The notes under the pieces are model-generated. The model ran no database searches and was not told where the DNA came from. It saw only the letters and a program-made list of their open reading frames with translations. Below, piece by piece: positions 26,401-33,614 of a stretch of 64,000 nucleotides of DNA; within the stretch, counting starts at the first letter, position 1; every line of letters begins with the position of its first letter. Source of the DNA: Actinoplanes derwentensis. GTDB taxonomy: Bacteria; Actinomycetota; Actinomycetes; Mycobacteriales; Micromonosporaceae. The stretch covers positions 4,850,501-4,914,500 of the forward strand of contig NZ_LT629758.1 in assembly GCF_900104725.1 (NCBI RefSeq), read 5' to 3'. The position numbers and the translations under genes were made by a program.

Positions 26401-27169
26401 CCTGACCCGGGAGATCGTCGACCGGCTCTACCTGGGCAGCGAGATCGGCCAGGGCTACCCGGGCGACGAGGACAACGGCGAGATGTCCGCCTGGTACGTG
26501 TTCGCCGCTCTCGGCTTCTACCCGCTGCAGATGGGCAGCGCCAACTATGTGATCGGCTCGCCGTTGTTCACCAAGGCCACCATCAACCTGGAGAACGGCC
26601 GGAAGGTCGTCATCCGGGCACCCGGCAACTCGTCCCGTAACGTCTACGTCCAGTCCTTGAAGGTCGACGGCAAGGCCTGGAACTCCACGAATCTGCCGCA
26701 CTCGGTCCTGGCGGGCGGCGCGACCCTCGACTTCACCATGGGCTCGAAGCCGTCGAAGTGGGCCACCGGGGCGAAGGCGGTGCCGCCGTCGCTGACCTCC
26801 GGCTCCGAGCCGGCCCGCCCGCAGAAGGACGTGACCGGCACGGTGACCACGGCCGCCCTGGCCGACGACTCCTCGGCGACCGAGGCGACCGTCACGACCC
26901 AGGAGTGGACGCTGCCCGCGGCAGCCGAGACCGGCCAGTACACCATCACCTCAGCGGCGGCGGCCGGCGCCGACCCGGCCGGCTGGCGACTGCTCGGCTC
27001 GGCCGACGGCACCACCTGGACCGAACTCGACACCCGGTCCGAGCAGGCCTTCCCGTGGCGGCGGCAGACCCGGCCGTTCACGGTGGCGTCGCCCGGCGCG
27101 TACACCCACTACCGCCTGGAGTTCACCGGCTCGGCCACCGTGGCCGAGCTGGAGCTGCTGGCTCCCTAG
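23411..27169 (+). CDS. Secreted GH92 alpha-mannosidase with flanking discoidin-like domains
   Basis: A 1252-residue exported enzyme. Residues 1-28 are a Sec signal peptide (RRTPLAALLTLALAGGTLVV ... ASA-AP). A discoidin/F5-8-like sugar-binding module follows (about 65-205), then a beta-rich segment (215-380). The GH92 module runs about 386-1110: RRGTQSSGGFSRGNNIPAAAVPHGF, HSNQPSHHIPWMYTFTGQP near 974 and GDEDNGEMSAWYVFAALGFYPL near 1018. A second discoidin-like half-module closes the protein. GH92 enzymes are Ca2+-dependent exo-alpha-mannosidases acting by inversion. ATG 23411 has GGAGG upstream; the frame extending to 23087 would be antisense to the sigma gene. Confidence 0.95.
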   Translation: MRRTPLAALLTLALAGGTLVVSRPASAAPAPRFSTSFETTDPPPAWQNTAERTSGVDGRLQPGIPGSVNGRVVAVTASGENTSGGEVKENLLDADPDTKWLVFAGTGWVSYRLNAPVRAARYALTAANDVPARDPRDWRLEGSADGNTWTTVDTRTGQSLGERGATTGYDVATPGDYLHYRLTVTANGGATIVQLADLQLSNGDETPPPAEPARSAIGTGPSNAPAAKARVGYSGLASLEFAGRHATDGRGYTYNKVYDVDLKVGPDTELSYLVFPEFTRGDLSYPATFTAVDLAFTDGTFLSALKAKDQHGTVVSPQAQGAAQKLSVNQWNKITSRIGAVARGRTVDRILVAYDKPSGPQSAWRAWFDDIALTDVKGQKPIKSLAGYVETRRGTQSSGGFSRGNNIPAAAVPHGFNFWTPVTNASTLSWLYEYHKANNAANVPELQALSVSHEPSPWMADRQTFQFMPQDGTGVPNAGRTARALPFHHENETAKPHYYGVTFDSGLKAEVAPTDHAALLRFTFTGDGGNIIFDNVNDSAGLTVDAATGTISGWTDVRSGLSNGASRMFLYGTVDAPVLGGGMLPAGNRPSTGYVTVGAKTVNLRVATSLLGVDQARHNLELELAAADTLETVRGRAETAWNAKLRTVEVEGASRDQLVTLYSNLYRLFLYPNSAHENTGTNAAPVWRHAVQSSTTTPPSTPTQTGAQVKDGKVYVNNGFWDTYRTTWPAYSLLTPTLAGEMVDGFVQQYRDGGWISRWSSPGYANLMVGTSSDVAFADAYLKGVKGFDLEDAYAAAVKNASVAPPNDNVGRKGLTTSIFKGYTPSDVTGEAMSWAVDGYINDYGIANMAQALGYTEEAAYYRSRALNYVNHFDSSVDFFQGRNSAGQWRWNPAQYDPEVWGYDYTETNGWNMAFHVPQDGQGLANLYGGRDALAGKLDTFFSTPETGLESGSYGGVIHEMTEARDVRMGQYGHSNQPSHHIPWMYTFTGQPSKTQALTREIVDRLYLGSEIGQGYPGDEDNGEMSAWYVFAALGFYPLQMGSANYVIGSPLFTKATINLENGRKVVIRAPGNSSRNVYVQSLKVDGKAWNSTNLPHSVLAGGATLDFTMGSKPSKWATGAKAVPPSLTSGSEPARPQKDVTGTVTTAALADDSSATEATVTTQEWTLPAAAETGQYTITSAAAAGADPAGWRLLGSADGTTWTELDTRSEQAFPWRRQTRPFTVASPGAYTHYRLEFTGSATVAELELLAP

Positions 27170-27178
27170 ACGGCCTCG

Positions 27179-27206
27179 TCCGGCCCGGTGGCTCCACCGG
27201 GCCGGA
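27179..27206. terminator. GC-rich hairpin after the GH92 gene
   Basis: A perfect 13-bp stem (TCCGGCCCGGTGG / CCACCGGGCCGGA) with a 2-nt centre, 10 bp after the mannosidase stop and before the convergent TetR gene. No T-run, as is usual in actinomycetes. Confidence 0.7.
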
Positions 27207-27235
27207 GTTCCCGAGCCCAGCGCGACGCCCGACCG

Positions 27236-27829
27236 TCACATGCCGAGCAGCTGGTGTGTCACCGTCTTCGCGGCGTCCAGGGGGGCCAGGCTCCGCTGCA
27301 CCTTGGCCATGACGCTGGCGCCCAGCCAGAGCTGATACAGCGCGCCGGCGGTCGCCCGGGCGTCGCCGGTGAACGACGAGGACCCGTCATCGGCGGCGCC
27401 GATGATCGCGCGCTCCAGACGGTCGACGATCTTCGCGGTCCCGGCTTTCAGGGCCAGGCGCATGGGCTCGGACATGTCGGCGACCTCCGCGCCGAGCTTG
27501 ACCGCAAGGCATTTGCCCTCGCAGTCGCCGAAGCTCTGCGAGTCACGCCAGGACGCGAAATAGGCCAGGATCCTGGCGGCCCAGTCCTGACCGGTGGCGT
27601 TCAGGATCTCGTCCATCTCCGCCAGGTACTGCTCGAAGTAGCGGGCGATCACCGCCTCGCCGAACGCGTCCTTCGAACTGAAGTAGTGGTAGAAGGAGCC
27701 CTTCGGCACGCCGACGCTGGACAGCACCTCATTGATCCCGACCGCGGCATAGCCCTTGTGCGCGAAGGATCGCTCGGCCGCCAGCAGCAGTTCCGTACGC
27801 GTGTCGCGGTTCAGATTCTTGCTTGTCAC
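27236..27829 (-). CDS. TetR family regulator of the DJ-1 gene (inferred)
   Basis: A 197-residue TetR repressor. The HTH is VGINEVLSSVGVPKGSFYHYFSSKDAF (about 30-56). The C-terminal domain contains GKCLAVKLGAEVADMSEPMR, like NemR/AcuR-type sensors in which a cysteine in this segment (here C102/C106 in DCEGKC) can respond to electrophiles. An operator-like palindrome lies 22 bp upstream of its ATG and an almost identical one precedes the DJ-1 gene. It therefore probably represses itself and DJ-1. Confidence 0.88.
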   Translation of the reverse strand: MTSKNLNRDTRTELLLAAERSFAHKGYAAVGINEVLSSVGVPKGSFYHYFSSKDAFGEAVIARYFEQYLAEMDEILNATGQDWAARILAYFASWRDSQSFGDCEGKCLAVKLGAEVADMSEPMRLALKAGTAKIVDRLERAIIGAADDGSSSFTGDARATAGALYQLWLGASVMAKVQRSLAPLDAAKTVTHQLLGM

Positions 27830-27850
27830 GGTCCCAGCCTACGCACCGAT

Positions 27851-27865
27851 TAGACCGGTCGTCTA
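27851..27865 (-). promoter_or_regulatory. TetR operator TAGAC-N5-GTCTA at the tetR promoter
   Basis: Reads TAGACGACCGGTCTA on the minus strand, directly upstream of the TetR start. It differs by one base from the copy at 28765. Confidence 0.75.
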
Positions 27866-27898
27866 TCAGCACGCGCCTCGAGCGGCTACCGGACGCAC

Positions 27899-27933
27899 GA
27901 CGAGGGCCGCCAGAAGTTCTGGCGACCCTCGTC
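27899..27933. terminator. Strong bidirectional hairpin between tetR and the DJ-1 gene
   Basis: Two 8-bp helices (GACGAGGG and CGCCAGAA with their complements) separated by a single C/A mismatch, about 16 pairs in total, tip at 27916. It follows the minus-strand DJ-1 gene and the hydrolase remnant. Confidence 0.75.
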
Positions 27934-27935
27934 AG

Positions 27936-28019
27936 GTGGCGACCCGGCTGTTCAGGAAGTCGATCAGAGCCTTGTTGAACTCGTCTCCCTGTTGCTCGAT
28001 CGGTGACGTGTCCGGGTGA
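27936..28019 (-). pseudogene. C-terminal remnant of an alpha/beta hydrolase
   Basis: On the minus strand, immediately after the DJ-1 stop, the frame reads HPDTSPIEQQGDEFNKALIDF then LNSRVAT and a stop. This is the typical tail of an alpha/beta hydrolase (catalytic-histidine region followed by P-E-x-F-N-x-A-L-x-x-F-L). No upstream part survives, and it abuts the DJ-1 gene without a start codon. It suggests a deletion that fused the DJ-1 locus to the end of a hydrolase gene. The terminator behind it probably belonged to that gene. Confidence 0.5.
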
Positions 28020-28022
28020 TGG

Positions 28023-28715
28023 TCAGGCAGTGGCGTGTTCGCCGAGCAGCGCCACCAGGACGTCGGCGGCCTCGGCCGACGAGGCGGGGTTCTGGCCGGT
28101 GATCAGCAGACCGTCGCGCACCACGTAGGAGCCCCAGTCAGGACCCTTGGAGTAGACGCCGCCGTTGGCCTTGAGCTCGTCCTCGACCAGAAACGGCACG
28201 ACCTCGGTCAGGCCGACGCCCTCTTCCTCGGTGTTGGTGAAGCCGGTCACCGGGCGGCCCTGCACCAGTGGTGTGCCGTCCTCGTTGGTGACGTGCCGCA
28301 GCACGCCCGGCGCGTGGCAGACCAGCGCGACCGGCTTGCCCGAGCGCAACGTGGTCTCGATGATGTTCCGCGAGTCGGCGTCCTCCGCCAGGTCCCACAG
28401 TGGGCCGTGCCCGCCCGGGTAGAACACCGCGTCGTAGTCGGCCGGGTTCACCGTGCTCAGCACGACGGTGGAGTCCAGCGCGGCCGACGCCTCCGTGTCC
28501 GCCTCGAACCGGCGGGTGTCGTCGGTCCGGGAGCCGGGCTCGTTGCTCTTGGGGTCCAGCGGCGGGCGACCGCCCTTCGGCGAGGCCAGGGTGATCGTGG
28601 CACCGGCCTGCTTGAGCCGGTAATACGGCGCCGCGAGTTCCTCCAGCCAGAAGCCGGTCTTGCGGCCCGTGTCACCCAGTTCGTCGTGCGAGGTCAGAAC
28701 AACCAGGACGTTCAT
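28023..28715 (-). CDS. DJ-1/PfpI family protein (class I glutamine amidotransferase-like)
   Basis: A 230-residue DJ-1/PfpI protein of the Hsp31-like type. The nucleophile elbow is VALVCHAPGVL (C133-H134), with YDAVFYPGGHGPLWDL before it and TGFTNTEEEGVGL after it. Such proteins act as glyoxalase III or protein/nucleotide deglycases on methylglyoxal or as chaperones. The promoter carries a copy of the TetR operator, so expression is probably induced by the electrophile that the TetR senses. Its stop directly abuts a hydrolase remnant. Confidence 0.92.
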   Translation of the reverse strand: MNVLVVLTSHDELGDTGRKTGFWLEELAAPYYRLKQAGATITLASPKGGRPPLDPKSNEPGSRTDDTRRFEADTEASAALDSTVVLSTVNPADYDAVFYPGGHGPLWDLAEDADSRNIIETTLRSGKPVALVCHAPGVLRHVTNEDGTPLVQGRPVTGFTNTEEEGVGLTEVVPFLVEDELKANGGVYSKGPDWGSYVVRDGLLITGQNPASSAEAADVLVALLGEHATA

Positions 28716-29105
28716 GTCAGGGACCTTTCGTTCCTGCGGCCCGCGTCGGCCACATCCCGAACACTAGACGACTGGTCTACTAGTGGCAAGCCGAGGACCC
28801 GGATGATCCACATCACGCGGCTACCCAGACCCATACCCAGCGGACGAAGGTCACCACCAGGCCAAGCTTGCGGCACCGATCACCCCGGGTCGGCGGGTTT
28901 CCCCGAACCTCGGAGGCGAAGCCGCACCGCGGACCGGCGGCCAGGGCGTACAGCCGGCCGCCGCCATCCGGCGGGTCAGATCGTTCAGGTTCCCCTCGCC
29001 TGCACTGCCCTCTACCCAGAGTCAGATATCGCATCAAGTGGACATAACGCTGATGCCTCGGTGTAGCGTGATAGCTCGAATCGATGTACTACGTCAGGAG
29101 ATCCC
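28716..29105. other. 390-bp intergenic region
   Basis: Holds the DJ-1 promoter with the TetR operator at 28765-28779 and the promoter of the isochorismatase-like gene. Apart from these nothing is recognised; translated frames on both strands look like non-coding shadows. Confidence 0.5.
28765..28779 (-). promoter_or_regulatory. TetR operator TAGAC-N5-GTCTA at the DJ-1 promoter
   Basis: TAGACGACTGGTCTA, starting 50 bp upstream of the DJ-1 ATG. It is 14/15 identical to the operator at the tetR promoter. Confidence 0.75.
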
Positions 29106-29699
29106 GTGACCACCGCCCTGCTGATCATCGACATGCAGAACGACACCGTGCACGCCGACGGGGCGTACGCGTCATTCGGCGCCGCCGCCCACGCCGCGGC
29201 GCAGAACGTGATCGCCAATGCCGGCACGCTGCTCGATGCCGCCCGGACGGCCGGCGTGCCGGTGTTCCACTCCCGGATCGTCGTGCATCCGGTCGCAGGT
29301 CTGGGCGGCGCCAACGCCCCGATCTTCCGGATGCTCGCCCCCGACACCTTCAAGGTCGGCAGTTGGGGTGCCGCGATCGTCGACGAGCTCACGCCGCGTG
29401 AGGGCGAGATCGTGCTCGACCGGATCCGGATGAACGCCTTCGGCGGCACCAGCCTGGACATCATGCTGCGCAACCTCGGCGTCACGAAGCTCGTCATCGC
29501 CGGGGCGTGGACGAACATGGCCGTCGAGCACAGCGTCCGCGAGGCCGCCGATCACGGCTACGAGGTCATCGTCGTCTCCGACGCCACCTCCAGCCTGTCC
29601 GAGGAATGGCAGCACGCGGCGCTGAACTTCGCTCTCACCAACATCGCCGTCGTCGCCGACACCAAGGCCGTCGTCGACGAATACCTCGTTCAGAGGTAA
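29106..29699 (+). CDS. Isochorismatase-like hydrolase with altered catalytic triad
   Basis: A 197-residue isochorismatase-fold protein starting TTALLIIDMQNDTVH, with the catalytic aspartate D9. Where the family normally has lysine (K-x-R-x-x-A-F), this protein has arginine R106 (DRIRMNAFGGTSLD). Where cysteine amidases have T-N-x-C-V, it has TNMAV (A139). Loss of the cysteine is known in true isochorismatases, where glycine replaces it; the lysine change is less usual. It may be a vinyl-ether hydrolase or a non-catalytic relative. Its stop is 10 bp before the PadR gene, and GTGACC 29106 follows AGGAG. Confidence 0.85.
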   Translation: MTTALLIIDMQNDTVHADGAYASFGAAAHAAAQNVIANAGTLLDAARTAGVPVFHSRIVVHPVAGLGGANAPIFRMLAPDTFKVGSWGAAIVDELTPREGEIVLDRIRMNAFGGTSLDIMLRNLGVTKLVIAGAWTNMAVEHSVREAADHGYEVIVVSDATSSLSEEWQHAALNFALTNIAVVADTKAVVDEYLVQR

Positions 29700-29709
29700 T
29701 ATTCCGTTC

Positions 29710-30225
29710 ATGCTGGAGCTGGCGATCCTGGGATTCGTGGCGGAGGGCGTGGTGCACGGCTACGAGTTGCGCCGCCGGCTCACCCATCTGGCCGGCTACG
29801 CCCGTCCGGTCAGCGACGGCAGTCTCTACCCCGCGATCAACCGCCTGGTCCGGGCCGGCTTCCTGGACCGCCGCGCGGAGCCGGGACGGGCGGCAGCTCA
29901 CCGCAACACTCTGAGCCTGACCGAGACCGGCCGGGCCGAGCTGCGGCGACGGCTACGCGAGCCGGCCGATCCGGAGATCGCCGACTTCACCAGCTTCACG
30001 GTGCTGCTCGCATTCCTGCGCCTGCTGCCGGACCGCGCGAGCCGCGACGCTGTGCTGCGGCGGCGGCTCGATTTCCTGGACCGGCCAGGCAGCTTCTTCT
30101 ACGACGGCGACGAGCCGCTCCGGGAGAACGACATGACCGATCCGTATCGGCGTGGGATGTTCACCATCGCCAAGGCTCACAGCCGGGCCGAACGCGCGTG
30201 GCTGCGCGAGATTCTCGAGGAATGA
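29710..30225 (+). CDS. PadR family transcriptional regulator
   Basis: A 171-residue PadR protein. The winged helix (1-80) has LELAILGFVAEGVVHGYELRRRL and SDGSLYPAINRLVRAGFL. The C-terminal dimerisation helices (about 90-171) belong to the Vir_act_alpha_C type. It starts 10 bp after the isochorismatase-like gene and overlaps the following quinone reductase by ATGA. The three genes therefore form one operon, and the regulator probably controls it in response to a phenolic or quinone-like compound (inference). Confidence 0.9.
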   Translation: MLELAILGFVAEGVVHGYELRRRLTHLAGYARPVSDGSLYPAINRLVRAGFLDRRAEPGRAAAHRNTLSLTETGRAELRRRLREPADPEIADFTSFTVLLAFLRLLPDRASRDAVLRRRLDFLDRPGSFFYDGDEPLRENDMTDPYRRGMFTIAKAHSRAERAWLREILEE

Positions 30226-31190
30226 CGATGCGTGCTGTGTGGTACGACCGGCAAGGCCCCGCGGCAGATGTGCTGCAAGTGGGTGAGCTGCCCGACCCGG
30301 AGCCCGGCCCCGGTGAAGTCCGGGTGCGGCTGCGTTTCTCCGGCATCAGTCCCGGCGACACCAAGAAGCGCCGCGGCTGGCTCGGCTCCACGATGCCTTA
30401 CCCCCGGGTGATCCCCCACAGCGACGGGGCCGGCGTCATCGACAAGGTCGGCGACGGCGTGAGCGAGGCTCGCGTGGGCCGTCGCGTCTGGGTGTACGGC
30501 GCTCAGTCCTACCGGGCGTCGGGCACCGCCGCCGAGTTCACGACCGTGCCCGACGACTTGACTGTCGACCTGCCCGATGACGTCAGCGACGAGATGGGCG
30601 CCGCTCTGGGCATCCCCGGCATCACCGCACACCGCACGGTCTTCGCCGACGGCCCGGTCACCGGCGCCACGGTTCTCGTGCACGGGGTCCTCGGCGCGGT
30701 GGGATCCATCGCGGCGCAGCTCGCCGTGCTGGGTGGCGCCCGGGTGATCAGCACCGTGCGGCGCACCACGGATCTGCCGTCGGCGCCCACCGGCACGGTC
30801 GCGATCGACAGCGATGATCCGGTCAGTGCCATCCGTGCTCTCGCCCCCGGCGGCGTGGACCGGATCATCGAGGTCGACTTTGCCGGCAACGCCGACCTGG
30901 ACGCCGCCGTGGTGCACAACAACAGCATCATCGCCGCGTACGCCACCAGCGCCGACCGACCCGGGTTCCCGTTCTGGCCGATGCTTTTCGACAACGTCAC
31001 GCTGCGACTGTTCGGCAGCGACGACTTCCCCCGTACCGCGAAACGGGAGGCCGCCACAGAGCTGACCGCCGCCGCCCGCGCGGGCAGCCTGATCATCCCC
31101 GTTGAGCGACCGTTCCCACTCGACCGGGCCGCGGAGGCCCACGAACGAGTCGACCGGAACAATCGGCAGCGAGTCCTGCTGGCCCTCTGA
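30222..31190 (+). CDS. NADPH:quinone reductase-like MDR oxidoreductase
   Basis: A 322-residue zinc-independent medium-chain dehydrogenase. The N-terminal GroES-like part has LPDPEPGPGEVRVRLRFSGI. The Rossmann part has TVLVHGVLGAVGSIAAQLAVLGGARV and ends with AAEAHERVDRNNRQRVLLAL. The zinc ligands of alcohol dehydrogenases are absent, so a quinone or enone reductase is likely. ATG 30222 overlaps the PadR stop. It ends 75 bp before the convergent MMPL gene. Confidence 0.9.
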   Translation: MTMRAVWYDRQGPAADVLQVGELPDPEPGPGEVRVRLRFSGISPGDTKKRRGWLGSTMPYPRVIPHSDGAGVIDKVGDGVSEARVGRRVWVYGAQSYRASGTAAEFTTVPDDLTVDLPDDVSDEMGAALGIPGITAHRTVFADGPVTGATVLVHGVLGAVGSIAAQLAVLGGARVISTVRRTTDLPSAPTGTVAIDSDDPVSAIRALAPGGVDRIIEVDFAGNADLDAAVVHNNSIIAAYATSADRPGFPFWPMLFDNVTLRLFGSDDFPRTAKREAATELTAAARAGSLIIPVERPFPLDRAAEAHERVDRNNRQRVLLAL

Positions 31191-31265
31191 CAATGGCAGC
31201 GCCGATAGTCGTCACTTGTGCGTCAGCAGAGGCCACCACGGCTCGCCGAAGCCTCTCGCGATCCG

Positions 31266-33446
31266 TCAGACGGGCAACCGGTCGCGGTGTTCACCCGTCA
31301 GGTGCTGTTGCACGGGGGCATCGAGCCGGTGGCGCAGTTGCTCTCCCTCGACGTCGACGTCCGGCAGGACGCGGTCGAGCCAGCCTGGTAGGTACCATGC
31401 CGCCCGGCCGAGCAGGGTCATGACGGCGGGCACGATGGTCATGCGGACCACGATGGCGTCGAACAGGACCGCGGAGGCCAGCGCGAAGCCGATGGACTTG
31501 ATGATGGCGTCCGGGGCGAGGATGAAGCCGGCGAAGACGCTGATCATGATGATCGCGGCGGCGGTGACCACACGGGCGCCGTGACCGAAGCCGGTGACGA
31601 CGGCCGCGCGCGCCTCGGTGCCGTGGACGTAGTCCTCGCGCATGCGGGTGACGAGGAAGACCTGGTAGTCCATGGCGAGCCCGAAGACGATGCCGATCAG
31701 GATGATGGGCAGAAAGCTGATGATCGGTCCGGTCTGGTCGACGCCGAGCAGGTCGGCGGCCCAGCCCCATTGGAAGACCGCGACGACCGCGCCGAAGGTG
31801 GCAGCGATGCTGAGCAGGAACCCGAGTGTCGCTTTCAACGGCACCAGCAGGGACCGGAAGACCAGCATCAGCAGCAGGAACGCGAGTCCGACCACCACCA
31901 TCAGGTAGGGCACGAGGGCGTTGCCGAGTTGCTGGGAGATGTCGATGTTGACGGCGGTCTGGCCGGTGACCCCGATCCGTGCGCCGGGTATCGTGCCGTC
32001 GATCTGCCGGATGCTGTGAACGAGGTCTTGGGTGGCGGTGTCGCTGGGTCCGCTGGCCGGGATGACGGTCAGGACAGCGGTGTCACCGGCCTGATTGAGA
32101 GCAGCGGGGGTGACGGTGGTGACGCCGTCGAGTTGCCGGATGCGGTCCGTCGTCGTCTCCGCGGCGGCTTTCACCGATCCGGCGGCGCCGTCGACGACGA
32201 CGGTCAGGGGCCCGTTGAAGCCGGGGCCGAAACCCGCGGAGATCAGATCGTAGGCCTTGCGCGGGCTGCTGTCCTGGGCTGCGGTGCTGTCATCAGGCAG
32301 GCCGAGCTGCAGGTCGAGAGTGGGCAGGGACACGACGCCGAGGCCGATGACCCCGGCGACCAAGGCGACGACCGGCCGGCGGGCGACGCCGCGGGCCCAG
32401 CGCAGTCCGAAGGCTTCGTTGCCGGCTGCACGGCGGGCGGGCTTGCCGGAGACCTTGCGGCCGGCGAAGCCGAGGACCGCGGGTAGCAGCGTCAGGGCGA
32501 TGACGACGGCAATGGCGACGGTGAACGCGGCGCCGACACCCATCTGGGCCAGGAACGGAATGCCGACCACCGACAGTGCGACCAGGGCGATGATCACGGT
32601 GAGACCAGCGAACACCACGGCCGATCCGGCGGTGCCAGTCGCGCGTCCTGCGGCGTCTTCGGGTTCGTAGCCGTTGTCGAGTTCCGAGCGGTAGCGCGAC
32701 ACGATGAACAAGGCGTAGTCGATGGCTACCGCGAGTCCGAGCATCAGGGCGAGGATCGTGGTCGTCGACGACAGTTCGATGAACCCGGTCGCGGCGGTGA
32801 TGGTGCCGACGCCCACGCCGATACCGAGCAGTGCGGTCAGCAGCGGCAGGCCGGCGGCCACCAGGGATCCGAAGGTGATGAACAGGACCACGGCTGCCAC
32901 GGCGACACCGATGACCTCGGTGAAGCCGGGCTCACTGCCGCCGTCCATGGCGTCGCCGCCGGCTTCCACGCTCAACCCGGGGGTGCCGGCTCGCTCCACG
33001 ATCCCGGCGAGCGCGGATTTCGCTTCCGCTGTCAGGTCCCGGGCGGACATCTCGTAGGATACCTGGGCGAAGCCGACCGTCGCGGTCTCGTTGACCGTGC
33101 GCGACTCGTACGGGTCGTCGACGGCGGTGACGCCGGGTGCCTGCTGCAGCTGTGCGACGACGTCCTCGACCATGGCTTTGGTGGCCTTGTCGGTGAGCTT
33201 GCCATCGGTGACGGCGAAGACCACACGTGCGGTGGCGCCGTCGGCAGAGGCTTGCGGGAATCGTTGCTGAAGTAGGTCGATCGCCTGCTGTGACGGGGTG
33301 CCGGGGATGCGCAGTCCGTCGCTGGTCGGGCCGGACAATGTCGCGGCGCCGGTCAGGGCGGCGGCGAGGACGGCCAGCCAGAGGCCGAGAACCAGCCATC
33401 GTCGGCGGAAGGCGAACCGGCCGAGCCGGTACAGAAACCAAGCCAT
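31266..33446 (-). CDS. MMPL family RND transporter
   Basis: A 726-residue membrane transporter with two MMPL repeats, each a membrane helix, a periplasmic-type loop and a five-helix block: helices at about 18-38, then 170-350, then 370-390, and 510-690. Typical motifs are GLAVAIDYALFIVSRYRSEL and FGLAMDYQVFLVTRMREDY, whose buried aspartates carry the proton relay. MMPL proteins export lipids or small molecules. ATG 33446 follows GAGGAC; the frame to 33602 includes the terminator hairpin and is rejected. It is the last gene in a leftward block behind the MFS gene but separated by a terminator. Confidence 0.93.
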   Translation of the reverse strand: MAWFLYRLGRFAFRRRWLVLGLWLAVLAAALTGAATLSGPTSDGLRIPGTPSQQAIDLLQQRFPQASADGATARVVFAVTDGKLTDKATKAMVEDVVAQLQQAPGVTAVDDPYESRTVNETATVGFAQVSYEMSARDLTAEAKSALAGIVERAGTPGLSVEAGGDAMDGGSEPGFTEVIGVAVAAVVLFITFGSLVAAGLPLLTALLGIGVGVGTITAATGFIELSSTTTILALMLGLAVAIDYALFIVSRYRSELDNGYEPEDAAGRATGTAGSAVVFAGLTVIIALVALSVVGIPFLAQMGVGAAFTVAIAVVIALTLLPAVLGFAGRKVSGKPARRAAGNEAFGLRWARGVARRPVVALVAGVIGLGVVSLPTLDLQLGLPDDSTAAQDSSPRKAYDLISAGFGPGFNGPLTVVVDGAAGSVKAAAETTTDRIRQLDGVTTVTPAALNQAGDTAVLTVIPASGPSDTATQDLVHSIRQIDGTIPGARIGVTGQTAVNIDISQQLGNALVPYLMVVVGLAFLLLMLVFRSLLVPLKATLGFLLSIAATFGAVVAVFQWGWAADLLGVDQTGPIISFLPIILIGIVFGLAMDYQVFLVTRMREDYVHGTEARAAVVTGFGHGARVVTAAAIIMISVFAGFILAPDAIIKSIGFALASAVLFDAIVVRMTIVPAVMTLLGRAAWYLPGWLDRVLPDVDVEGEQLRHRLDAPVQQHLTGEHRDRLPV

Positions 33447-33514
33447 GGGTGAGTCCTCGCATCGGTCGAGTCGGAATGGGGCTGTCCTGCAGAAGCTAGC
33501 CGCCAACCCCACAA

Positions 33515-33561
33515 AAAACTGCACGATCGTGAAGTTCATTACTTCACGATCGTGCAGTTTT
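33515..33561 (-). terminator. 21-bp perfect-stem hairpin with T-run after the MFS gene
   Basis: Perfect 21-bp arms (33515-33535 and 33541-33561) around a 5-nt loop. On the minus strand the stem is followed by TTTTTT (33518-33513), the form of an intrinsic terminator for the MFS gene ending at 33615. Each arm contains the 10-bp palindrome CACGATCGTG, so a regulator-binding role upstream of the MMPL gene is also possible. Confidence 0.75.
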
Positions 33562-33614
33562 ACCGTGCAGTTACCAATCCAGACGCAGTGCAGTCCCGCC
33601 ATGGCACAGTGCTG

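Noticed and set aside
25235..26701. A 488-codon frame antisense to the GH92 gene
   Set aside because: Shadow frame in high-GC coding DNA; Arg/Val/Gly-rich, no recognisable domain.
28813..29037. 74-codon minus-strand frame in the DJ-1/isochorismatase gap
   Set aside because: No family similarity, poor ribosome site, and composition of a chance frame.
33515..33561. CRISPR repeat or mobile-element end
   Set aside because: A single inverted repeat without spaced copies, target duplication or transposase.
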